Below are positions 1 to 9,016 of a stretch of 64,000 nucleotides of DNA, piece by piece. The notes beneath the pieces were generated by a model, which saw nothing but the letters and a program-made list of their open reading frames with translations, did no database searches and had not been told where the DNA came from. Every line of letters begins with the position of its first letter. Within the stretch, counting starts at the first letter, position 1. The position numbers and the translations under genes were made by a program. The stretch comes from Pelomonas sp. Root1237 (lineage in GTDB: Bacteria; Pseudomonadota; Gammaproteobacteria; Burkholderiales; Burkholderiaceae_C). The stretch lies in the NCBI RefSeq assembly GCF_001425055.1, contig NZ_LMDK01000022.1, positions 62,001 to 126,000 on the forward strand, written 5' to 3'.

Positions 1-299
1 AGTTGCTGGCCCAACCTTTCGTCGGGCTGCCGGCAGAGGCGGGCCTGAGCCGCTTCCTGCAGGCCCGCGCGCTGCAGCATGGCCGTGGCCTGCACCACCG
101 CGTGCAGGTGCAGGGCTTCGACGCCATGCTGCGCCTCGTCGCCGATGGCGTCGGTGTGGCTGTCGTGCCGGCACTGACCGCGGCGCGGCTGGCTGGTCCA
201 CGTGTCCGTGTCCGCCGGCTGAGTGATGCCTGGGCCGTGCGCCAGTTACTGCTGTGCTTCGGCGAACTCACGCCCGGCGCCGCCGCGCTGCTCGATGCT

Positions 300-314
<15 letters not shown>
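1..314 (+). CDS. LysR-family regulator, C-terminal part only
   Basis: The gene enters from the left edge, so only about 103 C-terminal residues are visible and the DNA-binding domain is outside the window. The stretch [20 protein letters not shown] is typical of the effector-binding domain of LysR-type regulators, where a conserved glycine-valine-rich turn precedes a proline. The product ends with LLDALVVQ and TGA. Its last 15 bp overlap the end of the convergent ABC ATPase gene. Target genes cannot be inferred. The family call is fairly safe; the ligand is unknown. Confidence 0.75.
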
Positions 315-1065
<751 letters not shown>

Positions 1066-1082
<17 letters not shown>

Positions 1083-1719
1083 GGGCTTTGCCTTCCAGAT
1101 GTTGTGCCAAGAGGCTGACGGGGAAGCACAGCGCGAAGTACAGCAGCGCCACGCAACCGAAGACGAGGAAGGGCTTGAAGCTGGCGTTGGCGATCATGCT
1201 GCCGGCCTTGGTCAGCTCGATGAAGCCGATGACCGACGCCAGCGCCGTGCCCTTGATGACCTGCACCAGGAAGCCCACCGTCGGCGCGATGGCCAGGCGG
1301 CCGGCCTGCGGCAGGATGACGTGGCGCAGCTGCTCGCCGAAGCTCAGTGCCAGGCTGCGCGCCGCCTCCCACTGGCCGCGCGGCACGGCGTCCACGCAGC
1401 CGCGCCAGATCTCGACGAGGTAGGCGCTGGTGTAGAGGGTCAGCGCCAGTGCCGCGGCCGTCCAGGCCGACACCTCCAGGCCCAGCAGGGCCAGGCCGAA
1501 GTAGGCGAGGAAAAGCTGCATCAGCAGCGGCGTGCCCTGGAAAAGCTGCACGTAGAGCGCGATGGCGCGCCGGGTGCGGGCGCCCATGCCGATGCGCAGC
1601 GTCAGCAGCAGGCCGCCCACCAGGCCGCCGCCGATGAAGGCGATGACCGACAGGGCCACCGTCCAGCGCAGCGCCAGCAGCAGGTTGCGCACGATGTCCC
1701 ACAGGGTGAACTCGATCAT
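1066..1719 (-). CDS. ABC importer permease 2, amino acid type
   Basis: A 217-residue inner-membrane permease of the HisM/GlnP group. Several hydrophobic helices are visible, and the cytoplasmic EAA loop that docks the ATPase reads EAARSLALSFGEQLRHVILP. The start used here is the ATG at 1719, because it overlaps the stop of the preceding permease as ATGA and the protein then begins directly with the conserved N-terminal helix. A longer reading frame extends upstream but runs antisense-like through the other permease. It should pair with the first permease to form the heterodimeric channel. Confidence 0.92.
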
Positions 1720-2384
1720 GCCGACCGCCTTCCGAAGATGAAGCGCGGGCCGGCCCAGCTCAGCAGCTTGCGCGCTGCGATGGCCAGGGCCAGATAGGCC
1801 AGCGTCGCGATGATGAAAGCCTCGAAGGCGCGGAAGTTGCGGCTCTGGATGAGGTTGGCTGCATAACTCAGCTCCTCGGTGGAGATCTGCCCGCAGACGG
1901 CCGAGCCCAGCATGACGATGATGATCTGGCTCGTCAGCGCCGGCCACACGCGCTGCAGGGCCGGCGGCAGCACGACGCGCGTGAACACCTGCACGGGGCT
2001 GAGCGCCAGGCTCTGCGCCGCCTCCCACTGCCCACGCGGCGTGGCCTGGATACCGGCACGCAGGATCTCGGTGCCATAGGCGCCGAGGTTCAATGTCATC
2101 GCGATCAGCGACGCAGCCTCGGGCGACAGTTTCACGCCCGCGGCCGGCAGGCCGAAGAAGATGAAGAAGAGCTGCACGATGAAGGGCGTGTTGCGCAGCA
2201 GCTCGACGTAGGCACCGAGCAGGCGGCGCAGCCACACCGGGCCGCTGGCGCGCGACCAGGCGCCCAGCGTGGCGATGAGCAGGCCCAGCGGCGTCGCGAT
2301 GAGGGTGAGCCCCAGCGTCCATGCCAGGCCCTTGAGCAGCAGCGGCCATTCGGCCAGCACCGCGAGGAAATCGAAGCTGATCAT
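1716..2384 (-). CDS. ABC importer permease 1, amino acid type
   Basis: A 222-residue permease of the HisQ/GlnP group beginning MISFDFLAVL. The EAA loop reads EAAQSLALSPVQVFTRVVLP, and about five hydrophobic segments are present. It ends by overlapping the next permease start (ATGA), so the two membrane subunits are probably made in equal amounts. The gap to the upstream binding-protein gene is only 18 bp. It is the first permease of the four-component importer. Neighbouring genes do not identify the substrate beyond a small polar solute. Confidence 0.92.
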   Translation of the reverse strand: MISFDFLAVLAEWPLLLKGLAWTLGLTLIATPLGLLIATLGAWSRASGPVWLRRLLGAYVELLRNTPFIVQLFFIFFGLPAAGVKLSPEAASLIAMTLNLGAYGTEILRAGIQATPRGQWEAAQSLALSPVQVFTRVVLPPALQRVWPALTSQIIIVMLGSAVCGQISTEELSYAANLIQSRNFRAFEAFIIATLAYLALAIAARKLLSWAGPRFIFGRRSA

Positions 2385-2402
2385 GGCTTCGCTCGCTTCG
2401 CG

Positions 2403-3191
2403 TCAGAGCGGCAGGTCGCCGGTGCCACGGCCCAGCCACTTCTTGGACAGCGCCTCCAGCTCACCGGCCGCCTTGGCCGCCGCGATGATGTCGTTGACCT
2501 TGGCCAGCAGCGCGTCCTCACCCTTGGCGACGCCGACGAAGCACGGGCTGTCCTTGAGCAGCAGCTTGTATTCGGTGTTCAGCCCCGGGTTGCGCTGCAT
2601 CAGGTTGCCGGCGACGGCGGCGCTGGTGGCCAGCAGCTGGGTCTGGCCGGCGGCAAAGGCGGCGATGGTGGCGTTGTTGTCCTCGAAGCGCTTGTATTCC
2701 AGCGTGGCCGGCGCCACCTTGGCCAGCTCCTGGTCCTCCATCGCGCCACGCGTGACGGCCACGCTCTTGCCGCCCAGGTCGGCCCAGGTCTTGATGGGCA
2801 GGCTCTTGGCCGCGAACACGGCCTGGTAGAAGGGCGCGTAGGCGGCGCTGAAGTTGATGACCTTCTCGCGCTCGGGGTTCTTGCCCAGCGTCGAGATGAC
2901 CAGGTCGGCCTTCTTGGTCTGCAGATAGGCAATGCGGTTGGCGCTGGTCACCGGCACCAGCTCCACCTTGACGCCCAGCTTGGCCGCGATGAGCTGGGCC
3001 ACCGCCACGTCCAGGCCCTGCGGCGCCATGTCGGGGCCGACGAAGCCGTAGGGCGGGTAGTCCGTCGGGATGGCGATCTTGATCGCCTTGCTCTTCGTGA
3101 TGGTGTCCAGCGCGGTCTGGGCCTGGGCAGCGGCGGCCAACAGGCTCAGGCCGGCGATCAGCGTCAGGCGGCGGGAAAGCGTCAAGGTCAT
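2403..3191 (-). CDS. Periplasmic amino-acid-type solute-binding protein
   Basis: A 262-residue periplasmic receptor of the family 3 solute-binding proteins (PBPb fold). A signal peptide covers about residues 1-25 and ends in an AAAQAQ cleavage region. The mature start KAIKIAIPTDYPPYGFVG is the usual first strand and ligand loop, followed by GLDVAVAQLIAAKLG and KADLVISTLGK. The ATG at 3191 overlaps the stop of the GntR regulator gene as ATGA. Much longer reading frames upstream are shadows of the regulator. The residues contacting ligand cannot be matched with certainty to a particular amino acid. Confidence 0.93.
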   Translation of the reverse strand: MTLTLSRRLTLIAGLSLLAAAAQAQTALDTITKSKAIKIAIPTDYPPYGFVGPDMAPQGLDVAVAQLIAAKLGVKVELVPVTSANRIAYLQTKKADLVISTLGKNPEREKVINFSAAYAPFYQAVFAAKSLPIKTWADLGGKSVAVTRGAMEDQELAKVAPATLEYKRFEDNNATIAAFAAGQTQLLATSAAVAGNLMQRNPGLNTEYKLLLKDSPCFVGVAKGEDALLAKVNDIIAAAKAAGELEALSKKWLGRGTGDLPL

Positions 3192-3907
3192 AGCAGGGCT
3201 CCTAGGTAGGCGGGTTCGGCGGTGGAGGAAGTCGTGGAAGGCAGCGGCGCGAGGGCTTCGCGCAGCTGCTGCAACGGGTCGTCGTCGGCGGGCAGGCGCA
3301 GCGCGGCCTGCACGCTGGACAGGTGCTCGGCCATCAGCGCCTCGGCGCGGGTGCTGTCGCCAGCGGCCAGGGCTTCGACGATGGCGACGTGGTCCTGGCA
3401 GGACAGCGCCGCATCGTGGGAGGACTGGTAGCGCATCGCGATCAGCGTCGTGCGCGCCGTGACGTCGCGCAGCGTGTCGGCCAGCAGGCTGTTGCCCAGG
3501 CATTCGGCCAGGCAGACATGGAAGTCACCGAGCAGGAAGCTGCGCGTGCCGACGTCGTCGCCGCGCAGCGCCGCCTGTTCCTGCTGCAGATGCTGGTTGA
3601 GCCGCGCGATCGCGTCGGCAGGCAGTTGCGGCTGGCCGCGGATCAGGCCCAGTTCGATGACGCGGCGCGCCTCGAAGGCCTCGCGCACCTCGTCCGGCGT
3701 CGGCGCGATCAGATACCAGCCGCGCCGCGCGCTGACGGTGACGATGCCGCGCGCCGCCAGCCGCGTCAGCGCCTCGCGCACGATGGTGCGGCTGCAGTCG
3801 AACAGCATCGCCAGCTGTTGCTCACCCAGCCGCGCGCCAGGCGCGAGCTTCTGCGCAAGCACCGCTTCGATGATGCGCTGGCTGATGTCGGTGGCCGAGA
3901 TGCCCAT
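3188..3907 (-). CDS. GntR-family (FCD/FadR-type) regulator, first gene of the ABC operon
   Basis: A 239-residue regulator with an N-terminal winged helix (about residues 5-75; CSRTIVREALTRLAARGIV is the recognition helix region) and a C-terminal all-helical FCD domain that typically binds a carboxylate with a metal ion. It is the first gene of the operon and overlaps the binding-protein gene, so it probably controls its own transcription together with the importer. A CTTG-N4-CAAG palindrome lies about 40 bp upstream of the start and is a good candidate operator. The effector is probably the imported solute or a metabolite of it (inference). Confidence 0.9.
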   Translation of the reverse strand: MGISATDISQRIIEAVLAQKLAPGARLGEQQLAMLFDCSRTIVREALTRLAARGIVTVSARRGWYLIAPTPDEVREAFEARRVIELGLIRGQPQLPADAIARLNQHLQQEQAALRGDDVGTRSFLLGDFHVCLAECLGNSLLADTLRDVTARTTLIAMRYQSSHDAALSCQDHVAIVEALAAGDSTRAEALMAEHLSSVQAALRLPADDDPLQQLREALAPLPSTTSSTAEPAYLGALL

Positions 3908-3946
3908 GGCGGGGGCTTCGCAGCTTCCATGCCAGCGCTCATCTGG

Positions 3947-3958
3947 CTTGTATGCAAG
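3947..3958. promoter_or_regulatory. Candidate GntR/FCD operator
   Basis: The sequence CTTGTATGCAAG is an inverted repeat (CTTG and CAAG around TATG). It is close to the TTGTATACAA-type sites bound by FCD regulators of the GntR family. It lies 40 bp upstream of the GntR start and in the region shared with the divergent SDR gene, so one site could control both. Confidence 0.5.
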
Positions 3959-4006
3959 TCATGCGCACAAAACTGGGCCGGCTGAGCGCCTTGTCGCACC
4001 GGCGCG

Positions 4007-4045
4007 GTGCGGAACAGCCCCAATGCGGATCGGGTCGTTCCGCAT
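4007..4045. promoter_or_regulatory. Inverted repeats upstream of the SDR gene
   Basis: ATGCGGA (4023-4029) and TCCGCAT (4039-4045) form a 7-bp inverted repeat with a 9-bp spacer. GTGCGGAAC (4007-4015) can also pair with GTTCCGCAT (4037-4045). Three copies of the TGCGGA core in 40 bp, ending 32 bp before the SDR start, look like an operator rather than chance. The protein that binds is unknown. Confidence 0.35.
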
Positions 4046-4077
4046 CGGCTAGCTTCATTCTTTTTGGAAGGCTTGCC

Positions 4078-4863
4078 ATGGACCTGCAACTGAAGAACCG
4101 CCTCGCCCTCGTGTCGGGCAGCACGGCCGGCATCGGCCATGCCATCGCACAGTCCCTGGCCGCCGAGGGCGCGCGCGTCATCGTCAATGGCCGCATGCAG
4201 CCCGCGGTCGACGCCGCCGTCACCTCCATCCTGGCCACCACCGGCCAGGAGGTGTTCGGCTTTGCGGGCGACCTCAGCCAGCCTGACGTGGCCGAGGCGT
4301 TGGTGCGCGCGCACCCCGGCATCGAGATCCTGGTCAACAACCTGGGCATCTTCGAAGCCAAGCCTTTCGAGGACATCCCCGACGCCGATTGGCAGCGCTT
4401 CTTCGACGTCAACGTGCTCAGCGGCGTGCGCCTGGCGCGGCTGGTGCTGCCGGCGATGAAGGCGGCCAACTGGGGCCGCATCATCTTCATCTCCAGCGAA
4501 AGCGCCGTACAGATCCCGGCGGAGATGATTCACTACGGCATGACCAAGACGGCCCAGCTCGCCGTCTCGCGTGGCCTGGCCGAGTCCCTTGCCGGCACCG
4601 GCATCACCGTCAACAGCGTGCTGCCCGGCCCGACGCGCTCGCGCGGCGTCAATGAATTCGTCGAGCAAGTCTCCCAGGGCAAATCCTTTGCCGAGTTCGA
4701 GACCGAGTTCTTCGAGAAGGTCAGGCCGACCTCGCTGATCAAGCGCTTCGGAACGCCCGAGGAGGTGGCGTCCCTGGTGGCCTATGTCGCCAGCCCCCTG
4801 GCCTCGGCCACGACGGGGGCGGCGCTGCGGGTGGATGGCGGGACGACGAAGAGTGCGTTTTAG
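4078..4863 (+). CDS. Short-chain dehydrogenase/reductase (SDR)
   Basis: A 261-residue classical SDR oxidoreductase, presumably cytosolic. The cofactor motif is SGSTAGIG (residues 13-20), the NNLG strand motif is present, and the catalytic set is Ser140, Tyr153 and Lys157 (YGMTK). The C-terminal segment ends ALRVDGGTTKSAF, as in many FabG-like SDRs. The ATG at 4078 is chosen because GGAAGG sits 7 bp upstream; an open frame extending to 3952 lacks such a site. It diverges from the GntR/ABC operon, so it may act on the imported compound, but the substrate is unknown. Confidence 0.9.
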   Translation: MDLQLKNRLALVSGSTAGIGHAIAQSLAAEGARVIVNGRMQPAVDAAVTSILATTGQEVFGFAGDLSQPDVAEALVRAHPGIEILVNNLGIFEAKPFEDIPDADWQRFFDVNVLSGVRLARLVLPAMKAANWGRIIFISSESAVQIPAEMIHYGMTKTAQLAVSRGLAESLAGTGITVNSVLPGPTRSRGVNEFVEQVSQGKSFAEFETEFFEKVRPTSLIKRFGTPEEVASLVAYVASPLASATTGAALRVDGGTTKSAF

Positions 4864-4998
4864 GGAGGCCAGTCCGGCGCTATAGGCTGCTTCAAGCTGG
4901 AAGGGGATATGGGACATGCAGGAAACGGAAGCGCATTGAGCGCGGCGCCGAAACCCAACGCCTGAAACGAGCGTGCATGTAGAGCTGCCATCTCGCAC

Positions 4999-6081
4999 CT
5001 ACTTCGCCTCACGTGGGGCCGCCTGCAACAGCTCCATCAGCTCCTTCTTCCAAAACTTTGCCTGGAAGACCGTGCCGTGGCCCGCAGTCTGGTCGGACGC
5101 GGGTATCAGCAGGGCACGGCCGTTCTTCACGCGCTTGATGTCGCGCTCCATCACGCCCAGTTCGGGTGGATTGCGCTCGTCATCGGCTGAATTGATGGCC
5201 AACAACGTGGCCGTGATGCGCTCAAGCCCGGCGGCCGGGTTGTAGTCACGTGACGACTCCCATTGGTAGAGCACGTCGTTGGCGTCGGCACTGTAGGCGG
5301 CGGCCAGGCGGCTATTGACGAGCTCATCCGCCTTGGCCCGCACCGGTGCGATCTTGTTGAGTGCCTGGTTGCCGCCACTGGTAGCCAGGCCATAGAAAAC
5401 CGAGGCGAACTGCGCGCTGCGTGGTTGTTTGGTGTAGCCGCCGTTGAGCCAATCGGGGTCGTTGCGGATGGAGTCGATGATGAGGCGCCTGAGCATCCAG
5501 TTGCGGCCGGACATCTCCACCGGCAACGAGGCCATGGGGACTGCGGCGTCCATCATGTCGGGGTACTTCTGGGCCAGGAGCCACGTCTCCATACCGCCCA
5601 TCGAGAACCCCAGCACCAGCCGCAGGCGGCGTATGCCCAAATGCTCGGTCAGCAACCGATGCTGGGCCTCGACCAGATCGTCGTAGTTGTACTTGGGGAA
5701 AGCCATCCGAAGCCCATCGGACGGCTTGCTCGATTTGCCGTGCCCGATGGCGTCGGGCAGCACGATGAAGTAGCGGCTGGCATCCAGCGGCTGACCCGCA
5801 CCGAACAGCTCACCGGCAAAGGCGGCAGCCAGCATGCTGGTGCCCGACTGCGTGGTGCCATGCAGCACCAGGACCGGCTCGCCCGTCGGCGCGCCGACGG
5901 TCGTGTAGTGAATGCGAAGCTCGGAAAGCACCTCGCCCGTATGGAAGCGAAAGTCCCGCACCACCCAGTCGCCCTCCTTGACTGCGGGAGCGTCCGCGGC
6001 GTCGGCGGACAGAACGGTGAATGCGGTCAGGGCGAGCGTGGCAACACTGATCACCCACTTCAAGCCGACATCGGGAATCAT
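4999..6081 (-). CDS. Secreted alpha/beta hydrolase, homoserine O-acetyltransferase-like
   Basis: A 360-residue alpha/beta hydrolase with a signal peptide of about 29 residues (cleavage after VLSADA). The nucleophile elbow is GFSMGG with Ser160, the acid is Asp300 or Asp301 (SADDERNPPE), and the histidine is His335 (AGHGT). The oxyanion region is VLVLHGTTQS. The overall pattern resembles the MetX/homoserine acetyltransferase branch, but a secreted enzyme is unlikely to make methionine, so an esterase or acyl-transfer role is more plausible. The ATG at 6081 begins just before the signal peptide; the open frame continues upstream without a recognisable domain. Confidence 0.85.
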   Translation of the reverse strand: MIPDVGLKWVISVATLALTAFTVLSADAADAPAVKEGDWVVRDFRFHTGEVLSELRIHYTTVGAPTGEPVLVLHGTTQSGTSMLAAAFAGELFGAGQPLDASRYFIVLPDAIGHGKSSKPSDGLRMAFPKYNYDDLVEAQHRLLTEHLGIRRLRLVLGFSMGGMETWLLAQKYPDMMDAAVPMASLPVEMSGRNWMLRRLIIDSIRNDPDWLNGGYTKQPRSAQFASVFYGLATSGGNQALNKIAPVRAKADELVNSRLAAAYSADANDVLYQWESSRDYNPAAGLERITATLLAINSADDERNPPELGVMERDIKRVKNGRALLIPASDQTAGHGTVFQAKFWKKELMELLQAAPREAK

Positions 6082-6396
6082 GTTGGGCTCCTCTTGGCAT
6101 GCGGCACTTGCACCTTGGATTGGGCCCGACTGCGTCCCGGCCAAGGATGCCCCAGCCCTTACTTTGGCCTGCCAGTGGAGCGTGTCTGAAGCGGCAACAC
6201 GAGCTGGAAAACCCTCCTTGCCGGGCAACCGTGGCGAGGCGCTATCTCAATCGACTCGCATGAAGTCTTCAGCGGCGACCCGTCGCACGAAGTGCGCGGC
6301 TTTCGAGATCGTCACGTCTCGCCCGTCGCCGAACTGCCGCGCCGAAATCCCGGGATTGGCGTGCCGGTCGAATGCCCGCCATAGGCGGCGGATCAA

Positions 6397-6549
6397 ACCA
6401 GTCAACGCAACACATTCGCTGAGTCTCTCAGCGGGCGTTTGGAAGGCGAGCGTTTTGCGCGGCCTCTCGTTCAATTGTCTGGCGATCGAGTTGAGCTGTA
6501 GTTCGGAGTAGCCCGAGATGTCGATGTCCTTTGGCAGGTATTCTTTCCA
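6397..6549 (-). pseudogene. IS30-family transposase remnant
   Basis: About 51 residues match the C-terminal end of IS30 transposases: EYLPKDIDISGYSELQL, then NERPRKTLAFQTPAERL and ECVALTG, where such proteins usually stop. Upstream the frame is interrupted by a stop. Downstream the stop codon has been lost, so the frame runs on into unrelated sequence to 6247. No terminal inverted repeats or catalytic DDE segment remain nearby. This is the scar of an old insertion, not an active element. Confidence 0.75.
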
Positions 6550-6586
6550 TCAACACCCCTGCTGCTCACAAAGACACTTGAGCCCC

Positions 6587-6946
6587 ATGCTCGACTACCA
6601 GCTCGTTTGCGAAGTTCGCTACGAACTTGACCCCCATCGACTGGACGAGTTCGCGGACTACGCCCGCACCTGGGTCCGCCTCATCCGCCGCCATGGTGGC
6701 ATCCACCACGGCTTCTTCATGCCACGCGAGGCGCCGGCTGGGTCAGCCATGAGCTTCGCGAGCCTGGGTGCCACCGGCCCCGCTAACGAAGCCGTCGCCC
6801 TGTTCGCCTTCTCTGACGACGACGCCTACCGCCGCTACCGTGAAAGCGTGGCGGCCGACCCTGAAGGGATAGAGGCCAATACGCGGTTCGCGGACCCGCC
6901 CTTCAAGAGCTATCGACGATGCTTCCTTGAGCCGGCGAGCGAGTAG
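6587..6946 (+). CDS. NIPSNAP-family protein
   Basis: A 119-residue protein beginning MLDYQLVCEVRYELDPHRLD. A dimeric alpha-beta-barrel pattern is visible: an initial strand, WVRLIRRHGGIHHGFFMP, ALFAFSDDDAYRRYRESVAADPE, and a final FKSYRRCFL. This matches small bacterial NIPSNAP proteins, whose biochemical role is not established. The ATG at 6587 is preferred because the frame upstream to 6518 enters the IS30 remnant. It stands alone between the transposon scar and a convergent small membrane protein gene. Confidence 0.8.
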   Translation: MLDYQLVCEVRYELDPHRLDEFADYARTWVRLIRRHGGIHHGFFMPREAPAGSAMSFASLGATGPANEAVALFAFSDDDAYRRYRESVAADPEGIEANTRFADPPFKSYRRCFLEPASE

Positions 6947-7000
6947 GTCTCCCAATCGAAAATGGCCGGGCAGGTCTCAAACCTTGAGTGAGAGAGGGCT

Positions 7001-7210
7001 TCAAGGACCTGCGTGGACACGCCGCAAGCGCCACAACGCAACGCCGAATACGACCAGGCCAACTGCCAGCGCTGGCACCAGGGTCACAACGAGGTTGCCG
7101 TCCGGCGTGGCCCACGACACGGCACCCGCAGTGACCAAGGCCGCGACAGTCCCGAGCACGATGGCCGGCGATCTGGCTTTCCGACGCTCGCCCTGATTTG
7201 CGCTGTTCAT
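7001..7210 (-). CDS. Small two-helix membrane protein
   Basis: A 69-residue protein with two hydrophobic segments, about residues 16-35 and 41-62, separated by a short loop containing TPDGN. A basic N-terminus (GERRKARS) and a basic C-terminus (WRLRRVHAGP) suggest both ends lie in the cytoplasm. Its ATG overlaps the stop of the upstream esterase gene as ATGA, which is the main reason to believe it is translated. I do not recognise the family and cannot assign a role. Confidence 0.6.
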   Translation of the reverse strand: MNSANQGERRKARSPAIVLGTVAALVTAGAVSWATPDGNLVVTLVPALAVGLVVFGVALWRLRRVHAGP

Positions 7211-8217
7211 GGCTGAGCGAGCGCCTTGGCCAGAATCGGCAGGCTGACGTCCATCCGATAGTCGACCGCCGTATGGTCGTCGCTGAATTCCTCATACACA
7301 TGCGGCACGTCCATGGCGAGAAGCCGCTTGTGCATTCGCCTGGCGCCATAGACCAGGTTGTATTGGTCGACATCGCCGCAGTCGATGTACAGGGCCTTGA
7401 GCGCGACCAGTCCGCGCCCATGCTCTTCGACAAGGCTCAACGGGTCCCAGGCCATCCAGTTCGCCCAGCGCTCGGGAATCAGCTCGCAGGTATCCAGCGT
7501 CACCGGCAGGCGAACGCCATAGGGAACTGAAGGATCCGGGTCGAAGCTCGCCGCCTGAGCCAGCATCATGAGGATGTGCACGTCGCTGTCCTTGACCTTC
7601 TTGGCCTGCCAGAAGGCGTCGACCCACGCGCCGATCTCGGGTTTCTTGGCGAGCGCCCGAAGCACCGGCACGAATTCGTGCCGATAGAGAAGCTCGAATC
7701 CCATGTCGCCGGAATGCACGGCTGCCGCACTCCAGAAGTCCGGATGCAGCAGCGCATGGACCATCGCGCCGTAGCCTCCGCTGGACTTGCCGAAGATGCC
7801 GCGGCGGCCCGGCCCGCCGCAGCCAAAGCGGGCTTCGACGAAGGGCACTGCCTCAGCCCGCAGGAAATCGTCCCAGCGTCCTACCGCGGCCGAATTCACA
7901 TATTGATTGCCACCGAGGCGCGTGAAGCAGTCCGGGAAGGCCACGACGACGGGCGGCATGGCGCCGGTCGCAATCAAGCGGTCGAGCCGCTCAGGCAGGT
8001 TCTCGCCAAAATTCTTCCAGTTGGTGTGCGCCGGCCCGCCCGCGGTGAACCCCACGATATCGACCAGCAGCGGCAGGCCGCGGCCGTCATGCCCTGCCGG
8101 AACGTAGACGTCGATGGCGCGCAGCGTGGGGTCGCCGAGCAGATTGCCAGCGAGCACCTGGCTGTCAATCGCCAGGCGATGGACCGCACCGGCGGCCATG
8201 TTCGAGGTTGTGCGCAT
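7207..8217 (-). CDS. Esterase, alpha/beta hydrolase (esterase D-like)
   Basis: A 336-residue cytosolic hydrolase of the putative esterase family. The nucleophile elbow is GKSSGG (Ser145), followed by YGAMVHALLHPDFWSA. The acid is probably in IDCGDVDQYN and the histidine in SDDHTAVDYR. The ATG at 8217 has an AGGA ribosome site about 9 bp upstream; a TTG at 8235 is an alternative start. No signal peptide is seen. It is co-translated with the small membrane protein that follows. Substrate unknown; feruloyl- or formylglutathione-type esters are typical of the family. Confidence 0.85.
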   Translation of the reverse strand: MRTTSNMAAGAVHRLAIDSQVLAGNLLGDPTLRAIDVYVPAGHDGRGLPLLVDIVGFTAGGPAHTNWKNFGENLPERLDRLIATGAMPPVVVAFPDCFTRLGGNQYVNSAAVGRWDDFLRAEAVPFVEARFGCGGPGRRGIFGKSSGGYGAMVHALLHPDFWSAAAVHSGDMGFELLYRHEFVPVLRALAKKPEIGAWVDAFWQAKKVKDSDVHILMMLAQAASFDPDPSVPYGVRLPVTLDTCELIPERWANWMAWDPLSLVEEHGRGLVALKALYIDCGDVDQYNLVYGARRMHKRLLAMDVPHVYEEFSDDHTAVDYRMDVSLPILAKALAQP

Positions 8218-8348
8218 CTTGATCGTCCTACCCAAAGCCGAATTGTTCGCCCGCTGCTGACGTTAGCTGCTCGCCGCCCGAGGATAGTCGCGCGTCGACA
8301 GTCGGCCCACCCCAAAGCCGACACCGGCCAGTGCCCCGCAGCGCGGAA

Positions 8349-8849
8349 TCAATCCGTGTTCTTCGCCAGGCGAGCTGCGAGCTTCATGAGCGTGGGCACA
8401 CGCTTCCTGCCGTGCATGGCACGCAGTCGCGCCTTGGCTGCGCCAATGTCGATGCCCGCGCACGTCACAAACAGCGGCTGCGTTTCCTCTTCTCGCATGA
8501 CCTCGAACTGCGCCGACAGGCCCGGCAGGCGCTTCTTCGAAACACCCACGATAGGCACCTTGCCACCCAGCGCGTGATACAGGTGCTGGCCAAGGCCCGG
8601 CGTTTCGTCAGCATCCAGATGGACAAAGCCGTCAACCAGGATGAGCTCCGGTTCCAGGCTGTGCTCGCGCAGCAGTTGCATCACACAGGGCAGCTCTCGC
8701 AGGTCGAGTTCTCCTCGCACGGCCTTCTCGACATGGGTGATGCGCGAGATGTAAGTCTGCGTCGCTTCCGCAGCATCCCAGGCGTCGAAAGCCGCAGCAG
8801 CAGCATTCGCCTGCGCGCCATCGAAATGAACAGCCACTACGAGTTTCAT
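8349..8849 (-). CDS. Divergent endonuclease V-like protein
   Basis: A 166-residue protein resembling endonuclease V, the enzyme that nicks DNA or RNA 3' of deaminated bases such as inosine. Acidic residues match the family pattern: Asp10 in VAVHFDG, Glu52 in DLRELPCV, and Asp73 in LILVDGFVHL, followed by GLGQHLYHAL and VPIVGVSKK. It is shorter than typical members (about 220 residues), and the usual PYIPG and GHGxAHPR segments have diverged. The ATG at 8849 starts the first core strand; an upstream GTG at 8915 would add 22 residues of low quality. Its activity should be regarded as unproven. Confidence 0.7.
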   Translation of the reverse strand: MKLVVAVHFDGAQANAAAAAFDAWDAAEATQTYISRITHVEKAVRGELDLRELPCVMQLLREHSLEPELILVDGFVHLDADETPGLGQHLYHALGGKVPIVGVSKKRLPGLSAQFEVMREEETQPLFVTCAGIDIGAAKARLRAMHGRKRVPTLMKLAARLAKNTD

Positions 8850-9016
8850 GCAGGAGTATGAGCCGCTCTGGGAGTGCCGCCGGCTGAAGCCTCCTGCGTT
8901 CGCCCTACGATGCACGGCGTCAGCGTGGCGACGCTGGTAAACGCACGGCCGCAGCCGTCCCTGTGAGGGGTGCAGGCTTCGACACCTGCCACTGACACCT
9001 TGCCTTCTTTTATCCC

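Noticed and set aside
6247-6396. Continuation of the IS30 frame as a real 75-residue protein
   Set aside because: Homology ends at ECVALTG where such transposases normally stop; the rest is read-through after loss of the stop codon.
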